64,000 bases of DNA. Origin: Winogradskyella epiphytica (GTDB lineage: Bacteria; Bacteroidota; Bacteroidia; Flavobacteriales; Flavobacteriaceae). A program made the position numbers and the translations under genes. Of this stretch, positions 7,401 to 15,106 are shown in pieces. The notes beneath the pieces were generated by a model. That model was not told the origin of the DNA. It searched no databases and saw only the letters and a program-made list of their open reading frames with translations. The DNA is taken from assembly GCF_003217215.1 (NCBI RefSeq), contig NZ_QJTD01000003.1:62001-126000 (forward strand), in the 5' to 3' direction. Numbering within the stretch: position 1 is the stretch's first letter; each line of letters opens with the position of its first letter.

Positions 7401-8564
7401 ATGCCGAAAATATTAATAATTGAGGATGAAGCAGCGATTCGTAGAGTATTGGTAAAGATTCTTTCCGAAGAAAATGATTCATATCAAGTTGATGAAGCTG
7501 AAGATGGATTAGCAGGTGTTGAAAAGATAAAAAACGAAGACTATGATTTAGTGCTTTGTGATATTAAAATGCCTAAAATGGATGGTGTCGAAGTATTGGA
7601 GGCCGTTAAAAAAATAAAACCAGAAACCACAATGGTCATGATTTCTGGCCATGGGGATTTAGATACGGCTATAGAGACGATGCGCTTAGGGGCATTTGAC
7701 TATATTTCTAAACCGCCAGATTTAAATCGTTTATTAAATACAGTACGTATTGCCTTAGATAGAAAAGAGCTTGTAGTAGAAAATAAAATGCTCAAGAAAA
7801 AAGTGAGCAAAAACTACGAGATGATAGGGGACAGCGAAGGCATATCACGTATCAAAGATATGATTGACAAAGTGGCACCTACAGACGCACGTGTTTTAAT
7901 TACAGGTCCCAACGGAACAGGTAAAGAACTCGTTGCTCATTGGCTTCATCAAAAAAGTGAACGTTCAAGTGGACCGATGATTGAAGTTAATTGCGCTGCT
8001 ATACCAAGTGAACTTATCGAAAGTGAATTATTTGGTCATGTTAAAGGCGCATTTACGTCTGCGGCCAAAGATAGAGCAGGTAAGTTTGAAGCCGCTAATG
8101 GTGGTACTATATTTTTAGATGAGATAGGAGACATGAGTTTGTCTGCTCAGGCCAAAGTTTTACGCGCTTTACAAGAAAGTAGAATTCAACGTGTTGGTAG
8201 TGATAAGGATATTAAGGTAAATGTAAGAGTGGTTGCAGCTACCAATAAGAATCTTAAAAAAGAAATTGAAGAAGGGAACTTTAGAGAGGATTTATTCCAC
8301 AGACTAGCAGTGATTTTGATTGAAGTGCCTCCATTAAATGATAGACGAGAGGACATTCCGTTATTAATTAATTATTTCTCAAAAAAGATTTCAGGAGAGC
8401 ATGGTACCGCGGTTAAGTCGTTCTCAGATAAAGCCATTAAGTTGCTTCAGAATTACGATTGGACGGGGAATATCCGAGAGTTACGCAACGTGATTGAACG
8501 CCTGATTATTTTAGGAGGAACAGAAGTTAGTGAAAGTGATGTAAAGGCTTTTGCTTCAAAATAA
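7401..8564 (+). CDS. sigma-54 activator response regulator lacking a DNA-binding domain
   Basis: A 387-residue NtrC-class protein. The receiver domain (1-120) has acidic pocket EDE, phospho-acceptor Asp54 and conserved Lys104 (SKPP). The AAA+ domain (about 140-372) has Walker A GPNGTGKE (169-176), sigma-54 loop GAFTSA (216-221), Walker B GGTIFLDEIG (234-243) and the R-finger region FREDLFHR. The protein stops at residue 387, directly after the AAA+ lid (TEVSESDVKAFASK), so the usual C-terminal Fis-type helix-turn-helix is absent. The GAFTGA loop reads GAFTSA. I recall similarly short homologues in other Flavobacteriaceae, which argues against a sequencing error. No cognate histidine kinase gene is adjacent. 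Confidence 0.92.
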   Translation: MPKILIIEDEAAIRRVLVKILSEENDSYQVDEAEDGLAGVEKIKNEDYDLVLCDIKMPKMDGVEVLEAVKKIKPETTMVMISGHGDLDTAIETMRLGAFDYISKPPDLNRLLNTVRIALDRKELVVENKMLKKKVSKNYEMIGDSEGISRIKDMIDKVAPTDARVLITGPNGTGKELVAHWLHQKSERSSGPMIEVNCAAIPSELIESELFGHVKGAFTSAAKDRAGKFEAANGGTIFLDEIGDMSLSAQAKVLRALQESRIQRVGSDKDIKVNVRVVAATNKNLKKEIEEGNFREDLFHRLAVILIEVPPLNDRREDIPLLINYFSKKISGEHGTAVKSFSDKAIKLLQNYDWTGNIRELRNVIERLIILGGTEVSESDVKAFASK

Positions 8565-8575
8565 AACAGATCATT

Positions 8576-9454
8576 ATGAAAGAAGTAGATATTAAAGATT
8601 TTAAAATAACCTCAGATATAAAAATTGAAGATTTACCTACATCCTACGATTTAGAGTCGAAGAAAAAGAAAATTAAGCGAGAGCTTAGAACTGTGAGTGA
8701 AAACTTAGCTGAGATTCAAAATAGGATGTATGCTCACGGAAAATATGCAGTTCTTATGTGTATCCAAGGGATGGATACTGCTGGAAAGGATAGCTTGATT
8801 CGAGAAGTTTTTAAAGAATTCAATGTCAGAGGTATTGTAGCTCATAGTTTTAAAACTCCTACAGCTTTAGAGTTGAGACATGATTATCTGTGGAGACATG
8901 ATGTGGCCTTGCCAGAACGTGGTAAATTTGGAATTTTTAATAGAACACATTACGAAAATGTATTGGTAACACGAGTTCATCCGGAGTATTTACTGAATGA
9001 AAATATGCCAGATATTAATAGTGTGGATGATGTTAACGATGCCTTTTGGGACAGACGCTTCGATGAAATTAATAATTTCGAAAAACGCATCGCAAATAAT
9101 GGTACCATTGTGTTTAAATTCTTTCTGAATTTATCTAAAGACGAACAGAAAAATCGATTATTAAGACGATTAAACAAACCAACTAAAAATTGGAAATTCT
9201 CTCCAGACGATTTAGACGAAAGAAAGCTTTGGGATCAATATCAACATTGCTATGAGGATGCAATTGATAGAACGTCAAAACCACATGCACCGTGGTATAA
9301 TATACCTGCAGACGATAAACCTACAGCGCGTTATATTGTAGCGAAGATTTTATATGACACTTTAAAAGAATATGAAGATATAACTGAACCAGAATTACCA
9401 GCTGAACAAAAGGCGAAGGTAGACCACTATAAAGAGCAACTGGAGAAGGAGTAA
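8576..9454 (+). CDS. polyphosphate kinase 2 family protein
   Basis: A 292-residue PPK2 enzyme that transfers phosphate between polyphosphate and nucleotides. Walker A-like GMDTAGKDS is at residues 65-73. The Walker B/lid region includes FNRTHYENVLVTRVHPE, followed by LSKDEQKNRLLRRL and WKFSPDDLDER, all typical of the family. The length fits single-domain PPK2. Which nucleotide it prefers (AMP, ADP or GDP) cannot be read from the sequence. It is the last gene of the six-gene operon, 11 bases after the sigma-54 activator, with a strong terminator behind it. Confidence 0.92.
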   Translation: MKEVDIKDFKITSDIKIEDLPTSYDLESKKKKIKRELRTVSENLAEIQNRMYAHGKYAVLMCIQGMDTAGKDSLIREVFKEFNVRGIVAHSFKTPTALELRHDYLWRHDVALPERGKFGIFNRTHYENVLVTRVHPEYLLNENMPDINSVDDVNDAFWDRRFDEINNFEKRIANNGTIVFKFFLNLSKDEQKNRLLRRLNKPTKNWKFSPDDLDERKLWDQYQHCYEDAIDRTSKPHAPWYNIPADDKPTARYIVAKILYDTLKEYEDITEPELPAEQKAKVDHYKEQLEKE

Positions 9455-9479
9455 TCTTAACATAAAAATAGTACAGTAT

Positions 9480-9521
9480 AAAACGACCGAAAAGTATACT
9501 CTACTGATCGGTCGTTTTTTA
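9480..9521. terminator. terminator between ppk2 and the AI-2E family gene
   Basis: A perfect 10-pair stem AAAACGACCG / CGGTCGTTTT with T-runs on both strands, located between two convergent genes. Confidence 0.8.
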
Positions 9522-9550
9522 TTCTCAAACTTCACTTAAAATTTCAGGAG

Positions 9551-10588
9551 TTAAATTCTATCAGCAGGGTGTTCTTCTATGGGTTTACCATATTCATCTT
9601 TATAAATTTTAACCAATGCCATAAAAATACTCACTAGGAGTGGACCGAATATTAAACCGATAAATCCGAATAAAGGTACACCAACTATGACCCCAATAAG
9701 TGTTACTAAAGGATGGACATTATCAAGTTTTTGCAAGACATATAATCGGATGATATTGTCTGTAGAACCTACTACAACGAATCCGTAAATTAATATTCCC
9801 CAGGCTTGAAATGAGTTTCCTGTAGATAGAGTCAGTATAAACACGGGGAGAATTCCAATTAGGGTACCAACGAATGGAATCATGGAACCTATGGTGACTA
9901 TTCCAAACCAAAAGAATGGTTCTTCGATACCAAAAATGAAGAATCCAATAAGCGCAATAATACCTTGTGCAACCGCAACTAAAGGAATCCCAATGGCATT
10001 AGATTTTACCATCGCTTGCACTTCGACACCAATCTTATTGATGTTATAATTATTCATAGGAATATAGTCACGCAAAGATTGTCTTAATTCCTTTCTATTG
10101 GTAAGCATAAAATAGAGCATAAAGTACATAAGACCAATAGCAATAAATAAATTGAAGGTGCTGCCAGCCATACTTTGTAAACTCTCCGAAAGCCATGTGG
10201 TGATGCCTTGGGTATCAATTTGAGAATTTATATCTATGCCGCTTTTTAATTCTAGTCTACCAGCCTGATCTTTAAACGCATTGATTACCCTCTCACTATT
10301 ATTATCGACTTCAGAAATTTTGTTCCCCAACATAATCGCAAATCCAGTAAGTGGAATAAGTACAACGAAAAATGAGGCCGCCATTAAGAAGAGCGCAGCT
10401 AAAGGCGGTTTCCAATTTTGCTCTTTAACCAACTTCTTCATCATTTTCCTCATTAAGATATAGAAGGTAATAGCTCCCAAAACACCACTTAAATATGGAA
10501 TCATTTCACGAAAAATCAAACTTCCTGTGAGGATGATTAATAGTAAGACAAAAATTTGACGGATTATTTTAGGTGCAATTTGATTCAT
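9551..10588 (-). CDS. AI-2E family transporter
   Basis: A 345-residue membrane protein of the AI-2E/PerM/YdiK family. Hydrophobic helices lie at about 10-28, 30-46 and 60-85, then a soluble segment (about 90-145), then further helices to the C-terminus. It has the diagnostic motifs GIPLVAVAQGIIALIGF, MIPFVGTLIGILPV, LIGVIVGVPLFGFIGLIFGPLL. Family members have been linked to autoinducer-2 export or Na+/H+ exchange, but the substrate of flavobacterial members is unknown. It is convergent with the ppk2 gene. Confidence 0.88.
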   Translation of the reverse strand: MNQIAPKIIRQIFVLLLIILTGSLIFREMIPYLSGVLGAITFYILMRKMMKKLVKEQNWKPPLAALFLMAASFFVVLIPLTGFAIMLGNKISEVDNNSERVINAFKDQAGRLELKSGIDINSQIDTQGITTWLSESLQSMAGSTFNLFIAIGLMYFMLYFMLTNRKELRQSLRDYIPMNNYNINKIGVEVQAMVKSNAIGIPLVAVAQGIIALIGFFIFGIEEPFFWFGIVTIGSMIPFVGTLIGILPVFILTLSTGNSFQAWGILIYGFVVVGSTDNIIRLYVLQKLDNVHPLVTLIGVIVGVPLFGFIGLIFGPLLVSIFMALVKIYKDEYGKPIEEHPADRI

Positions 10589-10608
10589 TATGGTGAGTTA
10601 GAGATGGT

Positions 10609-10616
10609 CAAAGGTA
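10609..10616 (-). promoter_or_regulatory. -7 element of the AI-2E family gene
   Basis: On the minus strand TACCTTTG, an exact match to TAnnTTTG, about 20 bases before the ATG at 10588. No convincing -33 TTG was found. Confidence 0.4.
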
Positions 10617-10688
10617 AAGGTAAAGCTTAAGTGATTGTGATTTTATTAGACAAAAGATTAACCCAGTAACATAATTTTATATTCAATT

Positions 10689-11891
10689 TTAAAAATTTAG
10701 TTCTACTTGATTTTTCAATATATCTTCAAAATTTTCTCTTTGTCTTATGAGGTGAGCTTCACCTTTATGCAATAAGACTTCAGCAGGCCTATATCGAGAA
10801 TTATAATTACTGGACATGGAATAGCAATAAGCGCCAGCATTTTTAAAGCATAAGATATCGCCTTCAGTGATCTCCGGGATTCGTCGGTTATTAGCAAAGG
10901 TGTCGGTTTCACAGATATAACCTACTACAGAATAAAACCGGTCTCGGCCATTCGGATTTGAGATGTTTAGTATTTCATGTTGAGAACCATAGAGCATAGG
11001 TCTAATCAAATGATTTAAACCTGAATCAATTTGAGCAAAAACAGTTGAGGTCGTTTGTTTTACAACATTAACTTTAGCTAAAAACACACCAGCCTCACTC
11101 ACTAAAAATTTTCCGGGTTCAAATGCTAGAGTTAGTTCTTTACCATACTCTTTACAAAACAGATTAAATTGTTTGGACAACTTCTCGCCTAATTCTTCAA
11201 TATTTGTTTCAATATCTCCTTCTTTATAAGGGACTTTAAATCCAGATCCAAAATCAATAAAATCTAGATTTTTAAACTGTTTTGCGGTTTCAAAAAGTAT
11301 TTCACTAGCATATAAGAACACTTCAATATCTAAAATATCACTGCCTGTATGCATATGGATACCATTAATAGTCATATTTGTATTCTCTACAATACGTAAT
11401 AAATGAGGTATCTGATGAATTGATATGCCGAACTTACTATCTATATGTCCCACAGAAATATTAGTGTTTCCACCAGCCATGACATGAGGATTAATTCGAA
11501 TACATACTGGCGTATTCGGGTGCTTCGTGCCAAATTGTTCTAAGATAGATAGATTGTCTATATTAATTTGAACACCAAGTTGTGCAGCACTTTCAATTTC
11601 TTCTAAAGAAACTCCGTTAGGGGTGTAAATAATATCCTCAGGTTTAAATCCAGCCGTTAATCCTAATTTCACTTCTTGAATAGAGACGGTGTCCAATCCA
11701 GAACCTAAAGTGTTAAATAGCTTTAGAATAGAAATATTAGACAGGGCTTTTACTGCATAGTTGAGTTTTAAGTTTTTAACCGATTTAAAAGCGCTAGTTA
11801 ATCGATTATACTGAAAAATGATTTTTTCAGAATCATAAACGTAAACGGGGCTTCCAAAATCTTTTGCTATTTGTAAAAGTTGCTGATTCAT
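10689..11891 (-). CDS. lysA: diaminopimelate decarboxylase
   Basis: A 400-residue PLP enzyme that converts meso-diaminopimelate to lysine. The alanine racemase-like barrel has the PLP lysine at 48 (YAVKA). HMHTGSDI, DFGSGFKVPY and EPGKFLVSEAG are present. The C-terminal domain carries CETDTFANNR and a GAYCYSMSSNYN motif that completes the active site of the partner subunit. Length and motifs fit LysA rather than arginine decarboxylase. It is a single gene here; dapD lies 40 kb away in the window. Confidence 0.96.
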   Translation of the reverse strand: MNQQLLQIAKDFGSPVYVYDSEKIIFQYNRLTSAFKSVKNLKLNYAVKALSNISILKLFNTLGSGLDTVSIQEVKLGLTAGFKPEDIIYTPNGVSLEEIESAAQLGVQINIDNLSILEQFGTKHPNTPVCIRINPHVMAGGNTNISVGHIDSKFGISIHQIPHLLRIVENTNMTINGIHMHTGSDILDIEVFLYASEILFETAKQFKNLDFIDFGSGFKVPYKEGDIETNIEELGEKLSKQFNLFCKEYGKELTLAFEPGKFLVSEAGVFLAKVNVVKQTTSTVFAQIDSGLNHLIRPMLYGSQHEILNISNPNGRDRFYSVVGYICETDTFANNRRIPEITEGDILCFKNAGAYCYSMSSNYNSRYRPAEVLLHKGEAHLIRQRENFEDILKNQVELNF

Positions 11892-12110
11892 ATTTTATTA
11901 ATTCAATGAGGATTTATTAAGATTTCTGTGGTTGACACTATGGTAATTTATTTCTTTCTATAAAGAACCAGTTAAATATAGGATAAATTAGAGAAGTTAG
12001 ATTAATTCATTATCAAATATTAGGGTAAGTTAATGTGATTAATTATTTTTGTGGCAATAATCTTTCGGTGTTAATTTTTCCGAAGAGCAATCAAAAATTT
12101 CTGATTAAAA

Positions 12111-13301
12111 ATGAATTTACACGAATATCAAGGAAAAGAGTTATTAAGTAGTTTTGGAGTACGAATTCAAAGAGGAATCGTTGCCCAAAGTGCTAAAGAA
12201 GCTGTTGATGCAGCAAAACAATTAACGGCTGAAACTGGTACAGGATGGCACGTTATTAAAGCGCAAGTTCATGCTGGTGGCCGCGGAAAAGGTGGTGGAG
12301 TAAAATTGGCAAAAAATCTTCAAGAAGTTGAAGATATTGCAGGACAGATTATTGGTATGAACCTGGTAACACCTCAAACTTCAGCAGAAGGAAAAAAGGT
12401 ACACCAAGTTTTAGTAGCTGAAGACGTTTACTATCCAGGTGATAGTGAACCAGAGGAATATTATATGTCTGTGTTATTAAACCGTGGAACTGGAAGAAAT
12501 ATGATTATGTATTCTACTGAAGGTGGAATGGATATTGAAACGGTTGCAGAAGAAACTCCGCATTTAATTTTTACTGAAGAAATTGATCCAGCAACTGGGA
12601 TTTTACCTTTCCAAGCCCGTCGCGTTGCCTTTAATTTAGGTTTATCTGGTACAGCGTTTAAAGAAATGACAAAATTTGTTACAGCCCTATATACGGCTTA
12701 TGACAAATCTGATGCATCCTTATTCGAAATCAACCCAGTTTTAAAAACTAGTGATAATAAAATTATGGCAGTAGATTCTAAAGTGACTTTAGATGATAAT
12801 GCTTTATTCAGACACAGAGATTTAGCTCAATTACGTGATTTACGTGAAGAGAACCAAATCGAAGTTGAAGCAGGTGCTCTAGGATTAAACTATGTAGACT
12901 TAGACGGTAACGTTGGTTGTATGGTTAACGGTGCAGGTTTAGCAATGGCTACTATGGATTTAATTAAGCAAGCAGGTGGTGAGCCAGCTAACTTCTTAGA
13001 TGTTGGTGGTACTGCTGATGCAGCTAGAGTAGAAGCAGCTTTCAAAATTATCTTGAAAGATCCGAACGTAAAAGCAATCTTAATCAACATTTTTGGTGGT
13101 ATTGTACGTTGTGATCGTGTTGCTCAAGGTGTTATTGATGCTTATAAAAACATGGGTAATATTAATGTGCCAATCATTGTACGTTTACAAGGAACAAATG
13201 CAGACATCGCTAAAGAATTAATTGATAATTCTGGTTTAGATGTTATGAGTGCAACTGAATTCCAAGAAGCAGCTGATAAAGTACAGCAAGTTTTATCTTA
13301 A
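12111..13301 (+). CDS. sucC: succinyl-CoA synthetase beta subunit
   Basis: A 396-residue TCA-cycle enzyme subunit. It starts with the characteristic [12 protein letters not shown], followed by the ATP-grasp domain ([27 protein letters not shown]) and the C-terminal ligase domain ([29 protein letters not shown]). Together with SucD it forms succinate and ATP or GTP from succinyl-CoA. sucD is not next to it. A strong terminator follows, so it is transcribed alone. Confidence 0.97.
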   Translation: MNLHEYQGKELLSSFGVRIQRGIVAQSAKEAVDAAKQLTAETGTGWHVIKAQVHAGGRGKGGGVKLAKNLQEVEDIAGQIIGMNLVTPQTSAEGKKVHQVLVAEDVYYPGDSEPEEYYMSVLLNRGTGRNMIMYSTEGGMDIETVAEETPHLIFTEEIDPATGILPFQARRVAFNLGLSGTAFKEMTKFVTALYTAYDKSDASLFEINPVLKTSDNKIMAVDSKVTLDDNALFRHRDLAQLRDLREENQIEVEAGALGLNYVDLDGNVGCMVNGAGLAMATMDLIKQAGGEPANFLDVGGTADAARVEAAFKIILKDPNVKAILINIFGGIVRCDRVAQGVIDAYKNMGNINVPIIVRLQGTNADIAKELIDNSGLDVMSATEFQEAADKVQQVLS

Positions 13302-13322
13302 ATAACTTAGTTATATAAATTG

Positions 13323-13357
13323 AAAAGAGCGACTAATTTTTTTAGTCGCTCTTTTTT
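13323..13357. terminator. sucC terminator
   Basis: A perfect 14-pair stem (AAAAGAGCGACTAA / TTAGTCGCTCTTTT) with a 5-base loop and a T-run. It can also serve the convergent DUF1456 gene, which ends at 13386. Confidence 0.85.
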
Positions 13358-13385
13358 GTACTTTAAATCGAAATAGTAGATAAAA

Positions 13386-13631
13386 TTAATCCTTCTTCTT
13401 TTCTCCTTTTTTAGGCATTGGACCCCTTAGATGAATAATTAAACCATTCAAAAAATTTCTTAAAACTTGGTCGCCACATTCCATATATTTTGGATGATCG
13501 TCTTTTCTAAAGAAGGCATTTAGTTCACTTTTTGAAATTCTGAAGTCGACCAATTCTAATATTTTTACAATATCATCATCTCTAAGTTTATGAGCTACTC
13601 GTAGTTTTTTAAATATGTCGTTATTTGTCAT
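13386..13631 (-). CDS. DUF1456 (YehS-like) protein, single domain
   Basis: An 81-residue cytosolic protein. The sequence MTNNDIFKKLRVAHKLRDDDIVKIL ... ISKSELNAFFRK.DHP.Y..CGDQVLRNFLNGLI matches one DUF1456 unit. The E. coli relative YehS (about 156 residues) has two such units, so this is a half-length form. It ends in a lysine-rich tail (KKGEKKKD). The function is unknown. Confidence 0.8.
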   Translation of the reverse strand: MTNNDIFKKLRVAHKLRDDDIVKILELVDFRISKSELNAFFRKDDHPKYMECGDQVLRNFLNGLIIHLRGPMPKKGEKKKD

Positions 13632-13671
13632 GACGTTTATGTTTTTAATTTATTTAGAACTTTAAAAATTT

Positions 13672-14478
13672 TTAATGACTGTATAGCCAATAGTATGCCT
13701 TTCCAAATTGAGATGACCAAAATTTTTCATTATGTTGTCCCCCTTCAACAATATGGCTTTCAAATTGATGATCTTTTATACCTTTAGTTTTAAGTAATGA
13801 TATCATTTCTTTTAATTTCGGAACCATGTTTTCACCTTCATCTGTGCCTGCAACAAAATAAAATCTTGAGGTCTCAGGAATATCGGTCGCAACTACTAAT
13901 TTAAAAATTTCTGGATTTATCCAAAAAGATGGAGAGAACACTCCAGCTTTACCAAATGTTTCAGGATAATTAATTGTGGCGTAAAATGAAATCAGCCCAC
14001 CTAAAGATGATCCGAATATAGTAGTAAACTCTGCACTCGGCTTTGTTCTATAGCTTAGGTCTATATGTGGTTTTAAAGTGTTTTTTATAAAAGTGATATA
14101 AGCTTCTCCATTTCCTCCGCCATACTTTTCATGGTTATAAGGAGTGAGTTCATCAATGCGTTTCTCATTACCATGTTCAATGCCAACAATGATACTTTGG
14201 TTAGCTTGAAGACTATCCATAAACTCATCAATTTGCCATTCTACTGCGTATGAGGTGCTTGCGTCGAATAAGTTTTGTGCGTCATGCATGTAAATGACAG
14301 GAAAATGATTTTTAGCGTTTTGGTAATTTGTAGGTAGATAAACCCAAATAGTTTTAACTGTATTTAGTTGAGGTGCGTTAATTGTAAATTTTGTAACTCT
14401 CTCATATACAGTGTTTTGAGATGTTAGGTTAAAGAAGGCTAATACAATAACAAGCAGGTGTAAATGCTTCAATATCAT
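13672..14478 (-). CDS. secreted alpha/beta-hydrolase (esterase D / Fes-like)
   Basis: A 268-residue putative esterase. The ATG at 14478 was chosen because it starts a signal peptide (MILKHLHLLVIVLAFFNLTS); a longer reading from TTG at 14526 would bury it. The hydrolase core shows IWVYLPTNYQNAKNHFPVIY, MHDAQNLFD and the nucleophile elbow FGSSLGG. A later acidic residue (AGTDEGE) and the final GGQHNEKFW supply the Asp and His of the triad. Relatives hydrolyse siderophore, formylglutathione or acyl-sugar esters; the substrate is not predictable here. Signal peptide and domain suggest a periplasmic or outer location. Confidence 0.85.
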   Translation of the reverse strand: MILKHLHLLVIVLAFFNLTSQNTVYERVTKFTINAPQLNTVKTIWVYLPTNYQNAKNHFPVIYMHDAQNLFDASTSYAVEWQIDEFMDSLQANQSIIVGIEHGNEKRIDELTPYNHEKYGGGNGEAYITFIKNTLKPHIDLSYRTKPSAEFTTIFGSSLGGLISFYATINYPETFGKAGVFSPSFWINPEIFKLVVATDIPETSRFYFVAGTDEGENMVPKLKEMISLLKTKGIKDHQFESHIVEGGQHNEKFWSSQFGKAYYWLYSH

Positions 14479-14620
14479 GCGATTATAACAGTTGTAAATT
14501 GATAAACGTTTAATATTACCGACCAATTACATTAAACTTTTCGACAAGATACATTATATCAACGACAATAAAATAAACTACCTCGTTAACTTTACAGTAT
14601 AATTTAACTCCCTCCGACTC

Positions 14621-15022
14621 ATGATAAATCGTGCTGAAAAATTAAGCTTGCTTTCTGAGATGATAGCTTTTGCTCAAACGGATGATAATATAAAAGCTAT
14701 TGAATATAATTTTCTCTTGAGCATTGCTAAACAATTAGAAATTTCTAAAGAGGATTTTCAGTACCTTTTAGAGCATCCTGTAACTTACGTACATTTGAAA
14801 TCCCATAGTGAGCGGATTGTCCAATTTCACAGATTGGTGTTACTCATGAATTTAGATCATAAGGTTGCTCCCAAACAATTGGTTAAAATTCATAATTTTG
14901 GATTACGTATGGGATTGAGCCATGAATCTATAAATCGCGTTTTAGATTTAATGGATAGTTTTCCAAATAAAATCGTTCCACCTGATTTTTTGATCGATAT
15001 TTTTAAGATACAGTATAATTAA
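14621..15022 (+). CDS. TerB-like helical protein next to uvrB
   Basis: A 133-residue all-alpha protein starting MINRAEKLSLLSEMIAFAQTD. The alternation of helices and the phrase F.LVLLMNLDHKVAPKQL.....G..MGLS resemble TerB-like domains. I recall equivalent small proteins beside uvrB in other flavobacteria, sometimes mislabelled as excinuclease subunit B. No UvrB sequence similarity is visible. It converges on uvrB with 84 bases between the 3' ends. Function unknown. Confidence 0.6.
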   Translation: MINRAEKLSLLSEMIAFAQTDDNIKAIEYNFLLSIAKQLEISKEDFQYLLEHPVTYVHLKSHSERIVQFHRLVLLMNLDHKVAPKQLVKIHNFGLRMGLSHESINRVLDLMDSFPNKIVPPDFLIDIFKIQYN

Positions 15023-15106
15023 TTGAAAGGTTGATTCAGTAAACCTTGGCAAATAAATATCATGGCATATCAGACACACATTTTCGACAACACGAAAAAT
15101 GAGGTG

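Noticed and set aside
7401-8564. Frameshift removing the helix-turn-helix of the sigma-54 activator
   Set aside because: The sequence after the stop reaches the ppk2 start in 11 bases, leaving no room for a lost domain, and similarly short homologues exist as far as I recall.
13672-14526. Longer esterase reading from the TTG at 14526
   Set aside because: It would place 16 polar residues before a clear signal peptide that starts with ATG at 14478.
14621-15022. A second uvrB fragment beside uvrB
   Set aside because: The protein is short and helical and shares no UvrB motifs; such annotation probably comes from its neighbour.
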